From Nocardia sp. CDC159 (GTDB lineage: Bacteria > Actinomycetota > Actinomycetes > Mycobacteriales > Mycobacteriaceae): a stretch of DNA of 64,000 bases. The stretch covers positions 159,470 through 223,469 of the forward strand of contig NZ_JAMRXH010000009.1 in the NCBI RefSeq assembly GCF_023740735.1, read 5' to 3'. This document shows positions 39,322 through 48,110 of the stretch, piece after piece (positions within the stretch are counted from its first letter, which is position 1; every line of letters begins with the position of its first letter). A model generated the notes under the pieces. The model searched no databases. It was not told the DNA's origin and was given only the letters and a program-made list of their open reading frames with translations. A program made the position numbers and the translations under genes.

Positions 39322-40923
39322 GTGCAGTTGCGGGACATATTGGCCGAGCCGCTCGGCCTGCGGTTGCTGCACGGTGACGCCGCGGCGCTGCACCGCCCCG
39401 TCACCCGCGCCTGCGTCACCGATATGCCCGATCCCACGCCGTTCGTCACCCCGGGCGCGCTGGTCTGCACCGGTCTGGTCTGGCGGCGCGATCCGACCGA
39501 CAGCGCGCCCTACATCGGTGTGCTGGCCCGGGCCGGAGCGGCCGCCGTCGCGGCCGGACGCTCGCTGCACGGCCACGTCCCCGACGATGTGATCGCCGCC
39601 TGCCGCCAGCACGACCTGCCGCTGCTGGAGGCCCCGCAGACCCTCCCGTTCAGCCGCCTCATCGAACATCTCGCCGCGCGCAATGCCGAAACCCGTTTGC
39701 GCCGAGTCAAATCCGGTCTGGCCCGCCAGCGCCGCCTGCTCGCCACGGTGGCCGCCGGTGGCGATCCGAACGACCTGCTCACCGAATTCGCCCGCGACGA
39801 AGACATCGCCGCCTGGCTGCTGACCGGGACGGGCGCCCCGATCGCGGGCACGGCGCCGCTGACCGAGGACCAGATCGACACTCTGATCGGATCGGCCGCC
39901 GCCGCCCCCCGCCTACCCGTCACCCTGCCCGACGGATATGCGGTGTGGCCGGTCGGCGGCCGAATGGGTGACCGAATATCGCTGTGGTATCTCGTGATTC
40001 GCGACGACGCCGAAATCGACGACTCCGGCGCGGATCTGGCCGCGGTCGCCGAGCTGTACCGAATGCGTCACCGCGAACGCCTGCGCCTGCGCTGGGAGAT
40101 CGACAATCCCGATCGGATCGACCCGCTTCCGGAGGGCGCGGTCGCCGTGGTGGTTCAGGCGGTTACTCGATCGAACGCCGGTGCGGTCGAGGCTATCTCG
40201 CACCCCGCGGAGTCCCCGACCGAGCCGATCGACTCCGGCACACCGCCGCTCGGCCAGCAGCGCCGCGCTGCGACCTCGGACCGCGACCCGGAGGCGACGA
40301 CCACGGCTCGTGGACGCAACGGCACGCTTTCGGATCCGGACGACCTGCGAATGCTCGTGCACGAGATTCTCCCCACGGCGCGTACCGAACTCGATCGAGA
40401 GGGCCGGATCATCGCCTGGACAACCGGGGGCGAGCGAGAGGTGGCCGACGAGTTGCGCCGCCGCCTCGGACGGCTGCGTCCGGCGCTGCGCGGGGTACGC
40501 CTGCGGGTCGGCATCAGTTCCTGCCGAAGCGGCGAATCCGTCTCCGGCACAGTCGCTTCGGCGGCCGCCGCGGCGTCGGTGCCGACCGCGGAGGTGGTGA
40601 GCATTCGGATCGCCGATGTCGACTCGGCCGTCGGCCTGCTCACCGCGGTCCCCGACGGACTGCAACGGCGCTTCGCCGAACGCGTGCTCGGCCCGATCGT
40701 CGACTACGACCGCCGCACCGGCGCGGGACTGCTGCAGACGCTCGAGATCTTCCTCGGCTGCGCCGGGTCCTGGCGGCAGGCCGCGGATCGAATGCACTTG
40801 CATCTCAACACCGTTCGCTACCGCATCGGACGGGTGGAGGAGCTCACCGGTCGCGATCTCGGGCGGCTGGACGACCGGCTCGATCTGTATCTCGCCGTGC
40901 GCGCCTACACGGCCCCGGTGTAA
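39322..40923 (+). CDS. PucR-family transcriptional regulator
   Basis: A 533-residue regulator. An N-terminal PucR purine-catabolism-type domain covers about residues 1-125 (LRDILAEPLGLRLLHGD, ALVCTGLVW). The C-terminal PucR helix-turn-helix is FLGCAGSWRQAADRMHLHLN and TVRYRIGRVEELTGRDL. GGAGG precedes the GTG. Its last 19 nt overlap the convergent uricase gene, and its position suggests it controls the urate oxidase and permease genes. Confidence 0.9.
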   Translation: MQLRDILAEPLGLRLLHGDAAALHRPVTRACVTDMPDPTPFVTPGALVCTGLVWRRDPTDSAPYIGVLARAGAAAVAAGRSLHGHVPDDVIAACRQHDLPLLEAPQTLPFSRLIEHLAARNAETRLRRVKSGLARQRRLLATVAAGGDPNDLLTEFARDEDIAAWLLTGTGAPIAGTAPLTEDQIDTLIGSAAAAPRLPVTLPDGYAVWPVGGRMGDRISLWYLVIRDDAEIDDSGADLAAVAELYRMRHRERLRLRWEIDNPDRIDPLPEGAVAVVVQAVTRSNAGAVEAISHPAESPTEPIDSGTPPLGQQRRAATSDRDPEATTTARGRNGTLSDPDDLRMLVHEILPTARTELDREGRIIAWTTGGEREVADELRRRLGRLRPALRGVRLRVGISSCRSGESVSGTVASAAAAASVPTAEVVSIRIADVDSAVGLLTAVPDGLQRRFAERVLGPIVDYDRRTGAGLLQTLEIFLGCAGSWRQAADRMHLHLNTVRYRIGRVEELTGRDLGRLDDRLDLYLAVRAYTAPV

Positions 40924-41825
40924 GGGTCCCAGGCGATTCCGGCATCGGGGGCGTCCTCGCGCGACACGCTCGCCTGGATGAGGCCGTACGGCCGGTCGTC
41001 GGCATGGAAGACCTCGCCCGCGTTATCGATGCCGAAACGGCCCAGATCGTAGGAGAAATGATGTTTGTTGGGCGCCGACAGCCGGACCTCGGCCAGGCAC
41101 GGATAGGCCTCCAGGGCGGCGCGGCCCATATCGAACAGCGTCTGCTGCAACGCCTTCGACTGCAGCACCGCGAATCGCTCCACCAGCACCGCGCGAATGC
41201 CGGCGTGGGTGGCGTCCCAGTCGGCGGGGGCGGCGGCGAAGCGCCAGCGCGCCACCAGACTCGTTGCCATCACCCGATCGTGGGTCGGTTCGAGCACCGT
41301 GAACGGATCGGTCAGAAAGCCCGCGAACTCCGAACCGGTCGATTTGAGGATCACCAGATCCTTGACGCCGCCGATCACCCATTCCCGGCGTCCGGGCCCG
41401 CTGCCCGCCACCGTGATCGCCGCGATCCGCACCTCCGGGCCGGTGCGGGTCCAGGTGTGCTCGTGCGGGCGGCCCTGCGCGCGGACCCGTTCCCAGGCGT
41501 ACTCCTCGATCTCGACCCGCGCCGAGGCCACCGGGGCGATATCGTCGACGAAATGCCGGGCCAGGGCCAGCCCGTAGTCCTCGATGCTGCCCTGGCCGTG
41601 GATCTTGGCGTAGGCGTAGACGGTCTGCTTCTGCGAATCGGTGGGCAGCACCGTGCCCTGATCGCCGGTCACGTGCGCGGGCTCGAAATCGCCACGCAGA
41701 CAGGTCGATACGTTGAGATCGCGGATCTCGTGCCGGTCGGTGTCCCGGTAGATGCGCACCACCCGGTTCTCGGCCTTGCCGTACTGATTCGGGCCGAGGA
41801 CGATCTTGCCGGTCAAATCGGTCAT
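40905..41825 (-). CDS. Urate oxidase (uricase)
   Basis: Cofactor-free oxidation of urate to 5-hydroxyisourate, cytosolic. A 306-residue T-fold tandem protein with GPNQYGKAENRVVRI, the QKQTVYAYAK segment carrying the active-site Thr, ILKSTGSEFAGFL and the C-terminal LSAPNKHHFSYDL uricase signature. GGGAGTG precedes the ATG. It is divergent from the permease. Genes for later allantoin steps are not in the window. Confidence 0.94.
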   Translation of the reverse strand: MTDLTGKIVLGPNQYGKAENRVVRIYRDTDRHEIRDLNVSTCLRGDFEPAHVTGDQGTVLPTDSQKQTVYAYAKIHGQGSIEDYGLALARHFVDDIAPVASARVEIEEYAWERVRAQGRPHEHTWTRTGPEVRIAAITVAGSGPGRREWVIGGVKDLVILKSTGSEFAGFLTDPFTVLEPTHDRVMATSLVARWRFAAAPADWDATHAGIRAVLVERFAVLQSKALQQTLFDMGRAALEAYPCLAEVRLSAPNKHHFSYDLGRFGIDNAGEVFHADDRPYGLIQASVSREDAPDAGIAWDPYTGAV

Positions 41826-42005
41826 GCTCACTCCCGCGCTCGACGATCCATCGCTGTTCACTGTGGCCCACCGCGGGCCGGTCCCGCTCTGTACTACCCA
41901 CAAAATCCGGTCGGCCGCCCGGCCGCCGGTTCGGACCTTCGGACAAGATCGGCCGCCGGGCGGGCGATCTACCGTTGTTCCACGTCATCACGGTATGGAG
42001 TCACC

Positions 42006-43373
42006 ATGGCAACACCACAGTCCGTCGACACCCGATTGCCGGTCGCGCAGCTTGTGCTGTTCGGTGTCCAGCACGTCCTCATCATGTATACCGGGTGCGT
42101 CACGGTACCCCTGGTCTTCGGTGCGGCCGCCGGACTGGACCGGGCCACGATCGGAATTCTGATCAGCGCCGATCTGCTGGTCGCCGGAATCGTCACGGTG
42201 GTGCAGAGCCTCGGGGTGGGGCGGGTGGTGGGCGCGCGGTTGCCGATCGTATGCGGGGCGACCTTCGTCGCGCTCACGCCCATGATCCTCATCGCCAAGG
42301 AGTACGGGCTGCCCGCGGTGTACGGCTCGATGCTGATCGGGGGCGTGGTCGGGGTGGCGCTGGCCTGGCCGTTCGCGCTGATCGTGCGGTTCTTTCCGGC
42401 GCTGGTGTCCGGCACCGTCCTGACCGTGGTCGGCATCTCGCTGATCGGGGTCGCGGGCGGGCTGATCGTGGGCAGCGATGCCGAGGCGGCCGGCTTCGCC
42501 GCGCCCGGCCGGATCGCGGTGGCCGCGGTGGTGCTGGTGATCGCGGTGGTGTTCACCTGTCTGGGGCGCGGGGTGTGGTCGCAGCTGGGTGTGCTGATCG
42601 CGCTGATCGCCGGTGTGCTGCTGGCGATTCCCTTCGGGCTGTTGAATTTCGGCGACGTTTCCCAGGCCTCGTGGTTCGGGCTGCCGCATCCGTTCTATTT
42701 CGGCGCGCCGCAGTTCCCGATCGCCGGGGTGGTGGCTATGAGCGTCGCGATCGCGGTGGTGTTCGCGGAATCGACCGCGAGCCTGCTGGCGATCAGCGAG
42801 ATCACCGGAAAGCGGCTGGGCCGCAAGGATATCGCCCGCGGCCTGGCCGGTGACGGCCTGTCGGCGGTGCTGGCCGGGGTGTTCAGCTCGTTCGTGGACA
42901 CGATCTTCAACCAGAACGTCGGCGCGGTGGCCACCACGCGGGTGTTCAGCCGCTACGTGACGGCGGTCAGCGGCGCGATTCTCGTTGTGCTGGGCCTGCT
43001 TCCGCGCTTCGGTGCGGTGGTCGCGGCGGTGCCGGGACCGGTGGTCGGCGGGGTCGGGCTGGTGTTGTTCGCGACCATCACCGTCGTCGGGGTCGACACG
43101 CTGCGCAAGGCCGATCTCGGTGATCGGGTGAATTTCACGATCGTGGCCGTATCGATCGGCGTGGGGCTGATTCCGGTGCTGACCGAGGACATGTTCGCGA
43201 AGTTCCCGTCCTCGGCGCAGATCCTGCTCAACAGCGGAATCACCCTGGCGGCGGTCACCTCGTTCGCGCTCAATCTGGTGTTCAATCACACCAGGGTCGG
43301 CGTCTTCGCGCGCCGGGGCCGGGACCAGACGACCACCACCGCGGGAGGTGCGCATGAATCGGTCACAGCCTGA
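42006..43373 (+). CDS. Urate/xanthine permease (NCS2 family)
   Basis: A nucleobase-ascorbate transporter with 455 residues and about 14 membrane segments. LFGVQHVLIMYTGCVTVPLV opens the family fold. The NCS2 signature region contains FSSFVDTIFNQNVGAVATTRV, with the substrate-contact residues in VVFAESTASLLAISEITGK. The partner uricase is divergent, and a PucR-like regulator is nearby, so urate uptake is most likely. GGAG precedes the ATG. Its 3' end overlaps the next gene by 20 nt. Confidence 0.92.
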   Translation: MATPQSVDTRLPVAQLVLFGVQHVLIMYTGCVTVPLVFGAAAGLDRATIGILISADLLVAGIVTVVQSLGVGRVVGARLPIVCGATFVALTPMILIAKEYGLPAVYGSMLIGGVVGVALAWPFALIVRFFPALVSGTVLTVVGISLIGVAGGLIVGSDAEAAGFAAPGRIAVAAVVLVIAVVFTCLGRGVWSQLGVLIALIAGVLLAIPFGLLNFGDVSQASWFGLPHPFYFGAPQFPIAGVVAMSVAIAVVFAESTASLLAISEITGKRLGRKDIARGLAGDGLSAVLAGVFSSFVDTIFNQNVGAVATTRVFSRYVTAVSGAILVVLGLLPRFGAVVAAVPGPVVGGVGLVLFATITVVGVDTLRKADLGDRVNFTIVAVSIGVGLIPVLTEDMFAKFPSSAQILLNSGITLAAVTSFALNLVFNHTRVGVFARRGRDQTTTTAGGAHESVTA

Positions 43374-44439
43374 ATCGTTCGATGTCCCCGCCATCGATAT
43401 CTCCGCCTATGTGTCCGGGGGCGGTGCGGTCGAGCGGGAGCGGGTGGCGCGGGAGGTGGATGCGGCCTGCGCCCGGGTCGGTTTCATGCAGGTACGGGGT
43501 CACGGCATACCCGACGAGGTCATTGCCGGGCTGGCCGGGGCGATCGATGAATTCTTCGCCAGCCCAGCGGAATTCAAGAACTCCTATCGGGTGGTCGGCG
43601 CCAATCGCGGCTACAGTCCGCCCCGGAGCGAGGCACTGTCGCTGAGCCTGGGCATCGAATCCGCGACGCGGATGAACGATTTCTTCGAGGCGTTCAATGT
43701 CGGCGCGGAGGCGCGCTGGTTCCCCGAACTGGCGCTGTCGGAGGACGACTACGGCCTGAACGTGTGGCCGGACCTCGCCGGTTTCCAGGCCGCGGCGCAG
43801 ACCTACTACGGGCACGCCGCACGGGTGGCTCGCACACTGACCACCATCTTCGCCGCCGCCCTCGGCCTGGAACCGGACTTCTTCGCCCGGCTCACCGACC
43901 ACTCCATCGATGTGCTGCGCATGAACAACTACGCCCTGCCGCCGGGCACCCGGGTCGGGGGCGGCGAGCTGATCGGAATGGGCGAGCACACCGACTTCGG
44001 CATCGTCACCGTGCTGTGGGCCGACCGGATCGCCGGGCTGCAGGTGCTCGGCGCCGACTCGCGCTGGCACGACGTCGTCCCGGAACCCGGTGCGCTGCTG
44101 GTGAATCTGGGTGATCTGACCGCGCGGCTGACCAACGACCGCTGGCTGTCGACGCTGCACCGGGTGCGCCCGCCGGTGGTGGACGGCACGATTCGCCGCC
44201 GCCGCTCCGCCGCGTTCTTCCACGACGGCAATGTCGACGCCGTGATCGCCACCCTGCCCGACCATATCGACGCCGACGGTTCGGCCTACGAGCCGATCCT
44301 GGTGCGCGATCACATCCGGGCCAAGCTGGCGGGTTCCCGCCACGGCAGGCGCAATCGCAATGCCGGACCGGAGGCGGCGCGGGTGCGCGCGGCCCGCGAA
44401 AGTCCCTCCGACGGTGTGGATACGCTGAACCCACCATGA
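43354..44439 (+). CDS. Isopenicillin-N-synthase-like 2OG/Fe(II) oxygenase
   Basis: A 361-residue non-haem iron oxygenase. N-terminal DIOX_N is FDVPAIDISAYVSG and VRGHGIPDEVI. The iron ligands are His and Asp in GMGEHTDFG and the distal His in STLHRVRPP; the 2OG-binding Arg lies in IRRRRSAAFF. Overlap with the permease gene (GGAGG site inside it) and with the MarR gene (ATGA) puts it in a permease-oxygenase-marR operon. A purine or xanthine hydroxylase is a reasonable guess. The basic tail (GRRNRNAGPEAARVRAARES) is unusual. Confidence 0.88.
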   Translation: MNRSQPESFDVPAIDISAYVSGGGAVERERVAREVDAACARVGFMQVRGHGIPDEVIAGLAGAIDEFFASPAEFKNSYRVVGANRGYSPPRSEALSLSLGIESATRMNDFFEAFNVGAEARWFPELALSEDDYGLNVWPDLAGFQAAAQTYYGHAARVARTLTTIFAAALGLEPDFFARLTDHSIDVLRMNNYALPPGTRVGGGELIGMGEHTDFGIVTVLWADRIAGLQVLGADSRWHDVVPEPGALLVNLGDLTARLTNDRWLSTLHRVRPPVVDGTIRRRRSAAFFHDGNVDAVIATLPDHIDADGSAYEPILVRDHIRAKLAGSRHGRRNRNAGPEAARVRAARESPSDGVDTLNPP

Positions 44440-44873
44440 ACGACCAGTCCGGCGCCGAATTCCAGAACGCCTTCTGGGCGGCCAAACAAGCCCTGATGAA
44501 CGCCGCGGCCGCGGCCTATGCCCGGCACGGCGTCTACGAGGGGCAGCAGTTCATCCTCCGCTGCCTGTGGGCCGAGGACGGTCTCGCGCCGGGCGAGGTC
44601 GCCAAGCGGCTGGGGTTGTCGACGCCGACGGTCACCCGCGCGACCAGCCGCATGGAGGCCGCGGGCCTGCTGCGCCGCGAGCCGCACGCCACCGATCGGC
44701 GGCTGGTCCGGCTGCATCTCACCGCGCGCGGGCGTGAGCTCGAGCGGGCGATCGAGGCGGAGAGCGATCGGGTGGTCGACCGCGCGCTGGTGAGTCTCGA
44801 TGCCGGGGAGCGGGAGCGGTTGGTGCGGGCGCTGCGCGCCATCGAGCGCAATCTGGGCCGGGCCGAAGGCTAG
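44436..44873 (+). CDS. MarR-family regulator
   Basis: A 145-residue winged-helix regulator (LAPGEVAKRLGLSTPTVTRA, then EPHATDRRLVRLHLTARGRE). It is the last gene of the permease/oxygenase operon (ATGA overlap with the oxygenase gene), so it may regulate that operon. Its 3' end overlaps the convergent Clp-N gene by 4 nt. Confidence 0.9.
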   Translation: MNDQSGAEFQNAFWAAKQALMNAAAAAYARHGVYEGQQFILRCLWAEDGLAPGEVAKRLGLSTPTVTRATSRMEAAGLLRREPHATDRRLVRLHLTARGRELERAIEAESDRVVDRALVSLDAGERERLVRALRAIERNLGRAEG

Positions 44874-45307
44874 TCGGAGATCCGGATCCGGTCGGTCAGG
44901 GCGGCCTCGAACTCCTCGATGCCGACCTCGGCGGCGGCCAGTACCCGCGCGGCGGCGCGGTCGCGGTCCCGCAGCAGGGCCAGTTGGACGTGTTCGGCGC
45001 CGAGGTGGGCGTGTCCGAGCCCGCGCGCGATATCGGCCGCGGGCCCGAGGATTCGGTACTTGTCGGCGGGGGTGCGGTCGGTCGCGGCGTCGAGGGTGGC
45101 GCTGACGATATCGGCCACCGCCTCCGGCTCGTGGCCGAGCACCTCGAGCACCCGGTTCGGCACGGCGTTGCGGTTGCGCAGGATGGCCAGTTGCAGATGT
45201 TCGGGGCCGACGCCGGGGTGGGCGCGTTCGCGGGCCACCGCCTCCGCATAACCCAGGATCCAATGCAGGCGGGCCGTGACGGGCAGCCCGTCGTTCGAGG
45301 GTGCCAT
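44870..45307 (-). CDS. Clp N-terminal-domain protein
   Basis: A 145-residue stand-alone Clp_N double repeat (HPGVGPEHLQLAILRNRNAV and LGAEHVQLALLRDRDRA), the substrate/adaptor-binding domain of ClpA/ClpC without an ATPase. Such orphan proteins may bind Clp adaptors or arginine-phosphate-like degrons. ATG at 45307 with GGAG close upstream. Function unproven. Confidence 0.82.
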   Translation of the reverse strand: MAPSNDGLPVTARLHWILGYAEAVARERAHPGVGPEHLQLAILRNRNAVPNRVLEVLGHEPEAVADIVSATLDAATDRTPADKYRILGPAADIARGLGHAHLGAEHVQLALLRDRDRAAARVLAAAEVGIEEFEAALTDRIRISD

Positions 45308-45348
45308 CACTCCATGATCTCGGCGGAGCCGTTCGCGGACAAGCGGTT

Positions 45349-45774
45349 TCAGCCGCAGGCGTTCACCCATTCGGACAGGCCGTCGGCGAACAGCTGCCGC
45401 TTCCAGATCGGGACCTCGTGTTTGATGCGATCGACGAGTTCGGCACAGGTGGTGAAGGCCGCGGCCCGATGCGGGGCGGCGACCGCCACGACGATCGCCG
45501 GGTCGCCGATGCCGAGCGAACCGATGCGGTGCACGGCCGCCACGGGCAGGCCCGCGGCCGTGGCGACCTCGTCGCAGATCTTGTGCAGGAACCGCTCGGC
45601 CTGTGGGTGCGCCGAATACTCCAGCGCCGAAACCGCCTGTCCGCCATCGTGATCGCGCACCTTACCGGTGAACACCACCACCGCGCCGTACGCGGGTCCG
45701 CTCACCGCCGCCTCGGCCGCGGCCGGATCCAGCGCGGTGTCCACGATTCCGGTGAGCCGCACCAGCTCAGTCAT
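45349..45774 (-). CDS. moaE: Molybdopterin synthase large subunit MoaE
   Basis: Catalytic subunit of molybdopterin synthase, converting cPMP with the thiocarboxylated C-terminus of MoaD. A 141-residue MoaE fold (GAVVVFTGKVRDHDGGQAV, HRIGSLGIGDPAIVV, and the active-site Lys in IKHEVPIWKRQ). Its start overlaps the end of the moaC-mogA gene by 8 nt, so it is the last gene of a minus-strand operon moeA-moaCB-moaE. Confidence 0.95.
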   Translation of the reverse strand: MTELVRLTGIVDTALDPAAAEAAVSGPAYGAVVVFTGKVRDHDGGQAVSALEYSAHPQAERFLHKICDEVATAAGLPVAAVHRIGSLGIGDPAIVVAVAAPHRAAAFTTCAELVDRIKHEVPIWKRQLFADGLSEWVNACG

Positions 45775-46825
45775 GGCTGCCTCCTCCGGCGACCTGTGCC
45801 AGCAGGTGATCCAACAGCGGTTCCAGGACGGCGATCCCGTCGCGCACGCCCCCGGGCGATCCGGGCAGGTTGACGATCACGGTGCGACCGGCCAGGCCCG
45901 CGACGCCGCGGCTGAGCGCGGCCAGCGGGAAGGTCGCGGTGCCGCGCAGGCGGATCGTCTCGGCCACGCCGGGCAGTTCGCGATCCAGCACGGCCAGGGT
46001 GGCCTCGGGTGTCGCGTCGGTGGGGGAGGCGCCGGTGCCGCCGGTGGTGATGATCAGGCCGGGCGCGCCGGTGAGCGCGTCGGCGAGTCCGGCGGCGATC
46101 TCGGCGTCGGCGTAGACGAGTGGTCCACGGACCGAGAAGCCTTGGCCGGTAAGCCAATCCACGAGGACTGGGCCGGTCTTGTCGACTCGGGTGCCCGCGG
46201 CGGCCCCGGTCGAGGCGACCACGACGACGGCCGTGCGCGACCCCTCGGGCGAGCCGTCTCGGCGGACATCGGGTTCGCCGCCGGTCGGGTGGTGTGCGTG
46301 GCTGTGTTCGGCCGGATCACCGGGTGCAGCCCGATGTTCGGGAGCGTCGTCTTGCCCCCGCTCCCAATGCCCGCGTTTACCACCGTCTTTGGTCAGCAAC
46401 CGCACTCCCGTCAACTCGGCCGCGGGGTCGACCGCCTTGACCATGTCGTGCAGCGTCAGCCCCGCGACGGCCACGGCGGTGAGCGCCTCCATCTCGACCC
46501 CGGTGGGGCCCTTGGTCTTCGCGGTGGCCTCGATGGTGATGGCGTCGGCGGTGAAGCCGAAATTCACCCGCACCGACGACAGCGACAGCTGATGGCACAG
46601 CGGAATCAGCTCGGAGGTCTTCTTCGCACCCGCGATACCCGCGATCCGCGCGGTGGCCAGCACATCGGCCTTGGGCATATCGTCGGCCCGCACCAGGCGC
46701 ACCACCTCGGCCGTGGTGCGCAGTTCCCCGGCCGCCACCGCCACCCGCGTGGTGTCGGCCTTGGCACTCACGTCCACCATGCGCGCCCGGCCCTCCGAAT
46801 CCAGATGCGACAGCTGCTCGCTCAT
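45767..46825 (-). CDS. moaCB: Bifunctional MoaC / MogA (MoaB) fusion
   Basis: Residues 1-155 are MoaC, which forms cPMP from the MoaA product (RMVDVSAKADTTRVA, ELIPLCHQL, GVEMEALTAVAVAGLTLHDM). Residues 200-350 are a MogA/MoaB domain that adenylylates molybdopterin (TGPVLVDWLTGQGFSV, IITTGGTGASPTDATPEA). The linker is His/Asp/Glu-rich (EHRAAPGDPAEHSHAHHPTG). The fusion is known in actinobacteria. ATG overlaps the moeA stop (ATGA). Confidence 0.93.
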   Translation of the reverse strand: MSEQLSHLDSEGRARMVDVSAKADTTRVAVAAGELRTTAEVVRLVRADDMPKADVLATARIAGIAGAKKTSELIPLCHQLSLSSVRVNFGFTADAITIEATAKTKGPTGVEMEALTAVAVAGLTLHDMVKAVDPAAELTGVRLLTKDGGKRGHWERGQDDAPEHRAAPGDPAEHSHAHHPTGGEPDVRRDGSPEGSRTAVVVVASTGAAAGTRVDKTGPVLVDWLTGQGFSVRGPLVYADAEIAAGLADALTGAPGLIITTGGTGASPTDATPEATLAVLDRELPGVAETIRLRGTATFPLAALSRGVAGLAGRTVIVNLPGSPGGVRDGIAVLEPLLDHLLAQVAGGGSHD

Positions 46826-48024
46826 AGCTCCCACACTTTCACAACCGATCCCGCCGCCAGCTCGGTGACCTCCGCCGGCACATCGATCAGCACATCGGCC
46901 TGGGCCATCGCCGCGATCAGATGCGATCCGGGGCCCGAGACCAGGGCCACGCCGTCGATCTCCAGCCGCCCGCGCAGGAACTGACGCCGACCGGCCGGGG
47001 AGCGCACCGAATCCAGCAGCGGCACCTCGGCCTTCGCCACCGGCGGGAAGCCGGACAGCTCCCGCAGGATGGGCCGGGCGAACACCTCGAACGACACCAT
47101 GGTGCTCACCGGATTGCCCGGGAAGCTCAGCACCGGCACGCCGTCGACGACCGTGAGCCCCTGCGGCCCACCGGGTTGCACCGCGACCGAGCCGAATTCC
47201 CCGCCGCGCGTCGCCAATACGTCCTTGACCACCTCGAAGTCGCCCTTGGACACCCCACCCGAGGTGAAAACCACATCCGCGGCGGCCGTAGCCCGACCGA
47301 GCTTGTTCTCGAATTCGCCTGGATCGTCGCGGCTGTGCTCGACCGAGACCACCTCGACCCCGTTCACGGCCAGCGCGGCCGCCAGCGCGATCCCGTTGGA
47401 GTTGTAGATCTGCCCGGGCCGCAGCGCCACTCCCGCGGGCATGAGCTCGTCACCGGTGGTGAGCACCGCCGCACGCACCCGCCGGAACACCGGCAGCCGG
47501 GCGATGCCGACGGCCGCCAGCGCCGCGACGTGCCGGGGCGCGATGAGCGTGCCCGCCGCGAGCAGCGCCGCACCCGCCCGCACGTCGGTACCCGGCTCGC
47601 GCACGAAATCGCCCGCGCGGCGGCCCCGTTCGATGGTCACCGTCGTCTCGTCCGCATGGGTGTCCTCGACCGGGATCACACAGTCCGCACCCGGCGGAAT
47701 CGGCGCACCCGTCATCACCTTCATCGCCGCGCCGGGCGGCAGCGGCGTCTGCCCGGCCTGCCCGGCCGCGACCACCCCGGCCAGCGGCAGCGTCGCCGGG
47801 GTGACGGCCACCGACTCGGCGCGCACCGCATAGCCGTCCATCCCCGAATTGCGGAACACCGGCAGATCCAGCGGCGCCCGCACCTGCTCGGCCACCCGCC
47901 TGCCCAGCGCATCGGCCAGCGCCACCTCCTCGATATCGCGCAGCGCGAGCGGGCGCAGCAACTGCTCGACGCTGCGGCGGTGCTCCTCGACCGATCGGGC
48001 CGAGGCGGTGTGCGGGGTGGTCAT
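46822..48024 (-). CDS. moeA: Molybdopterin molybdenumtransferase MoeA
   Basis: Inserts molybdenum into adenylylated molybdopterin. A 400-residue MoeA with FRNSGMDGYAVRA, the PPGAAMKVMTGAPIPPGAD loop, the MPT-binding TTGDELMPAG and FTSGGVSKGDFEVVK, and LSFPGNPVSTMVSFEVF. It is first in the moeA-moaCB-moaE operon and divergent from moaA-moaD with an 86-bp gap. Confidence 0.95.
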   Translation of the reverse strand: MTTPHTASARSVEEHRRSVEQLLRPLALRDIEEVALADALGRRVAEQVRAPLDLPVFRNSGMDGYAVRAESVAVTPATLPLAGVVAAGQAGQTPLPPGAAMKVMTGAPIPPGADCVIPVEDTHADETTVTIERGRRAGDFVREPGTDVRAGAALLAAGTLIAPRHVAALAAVGIARLPVFRRVRAAVLTTGDELMPAGVALRPGQIYNSNGIALAAALAVNGVEVVSVEHSRDDPGEFENKLGRATAAADVVFTSGGVSKGDFEVVKDVLATRGGEFGSVAVQPGGPQGLTVVDGVPVLSFPGNPVSTMVSFEVFARPILRELSGFPPVAKAEVPLLDSVRSPAGRRQFLRGRLEIDGVALVSGPGSHLIAAMAQADVLIDVPAEVTELAAGSVVKVWEL

Positions 48025-48110
48025 GGCGCCAGCCTAATCGGCGCAGGTGCGGGCACAGTTCGTAGCTTCCTCCGAAGCACACCCGGACGAACGTGACAAT
48101 AATGGGTGCC

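Noticed and set aside
48025..48110. Moco riboswitch before moaA
   Set aside because: The 86-bp divergent gap also has to hold two promoters and is too short for the element.
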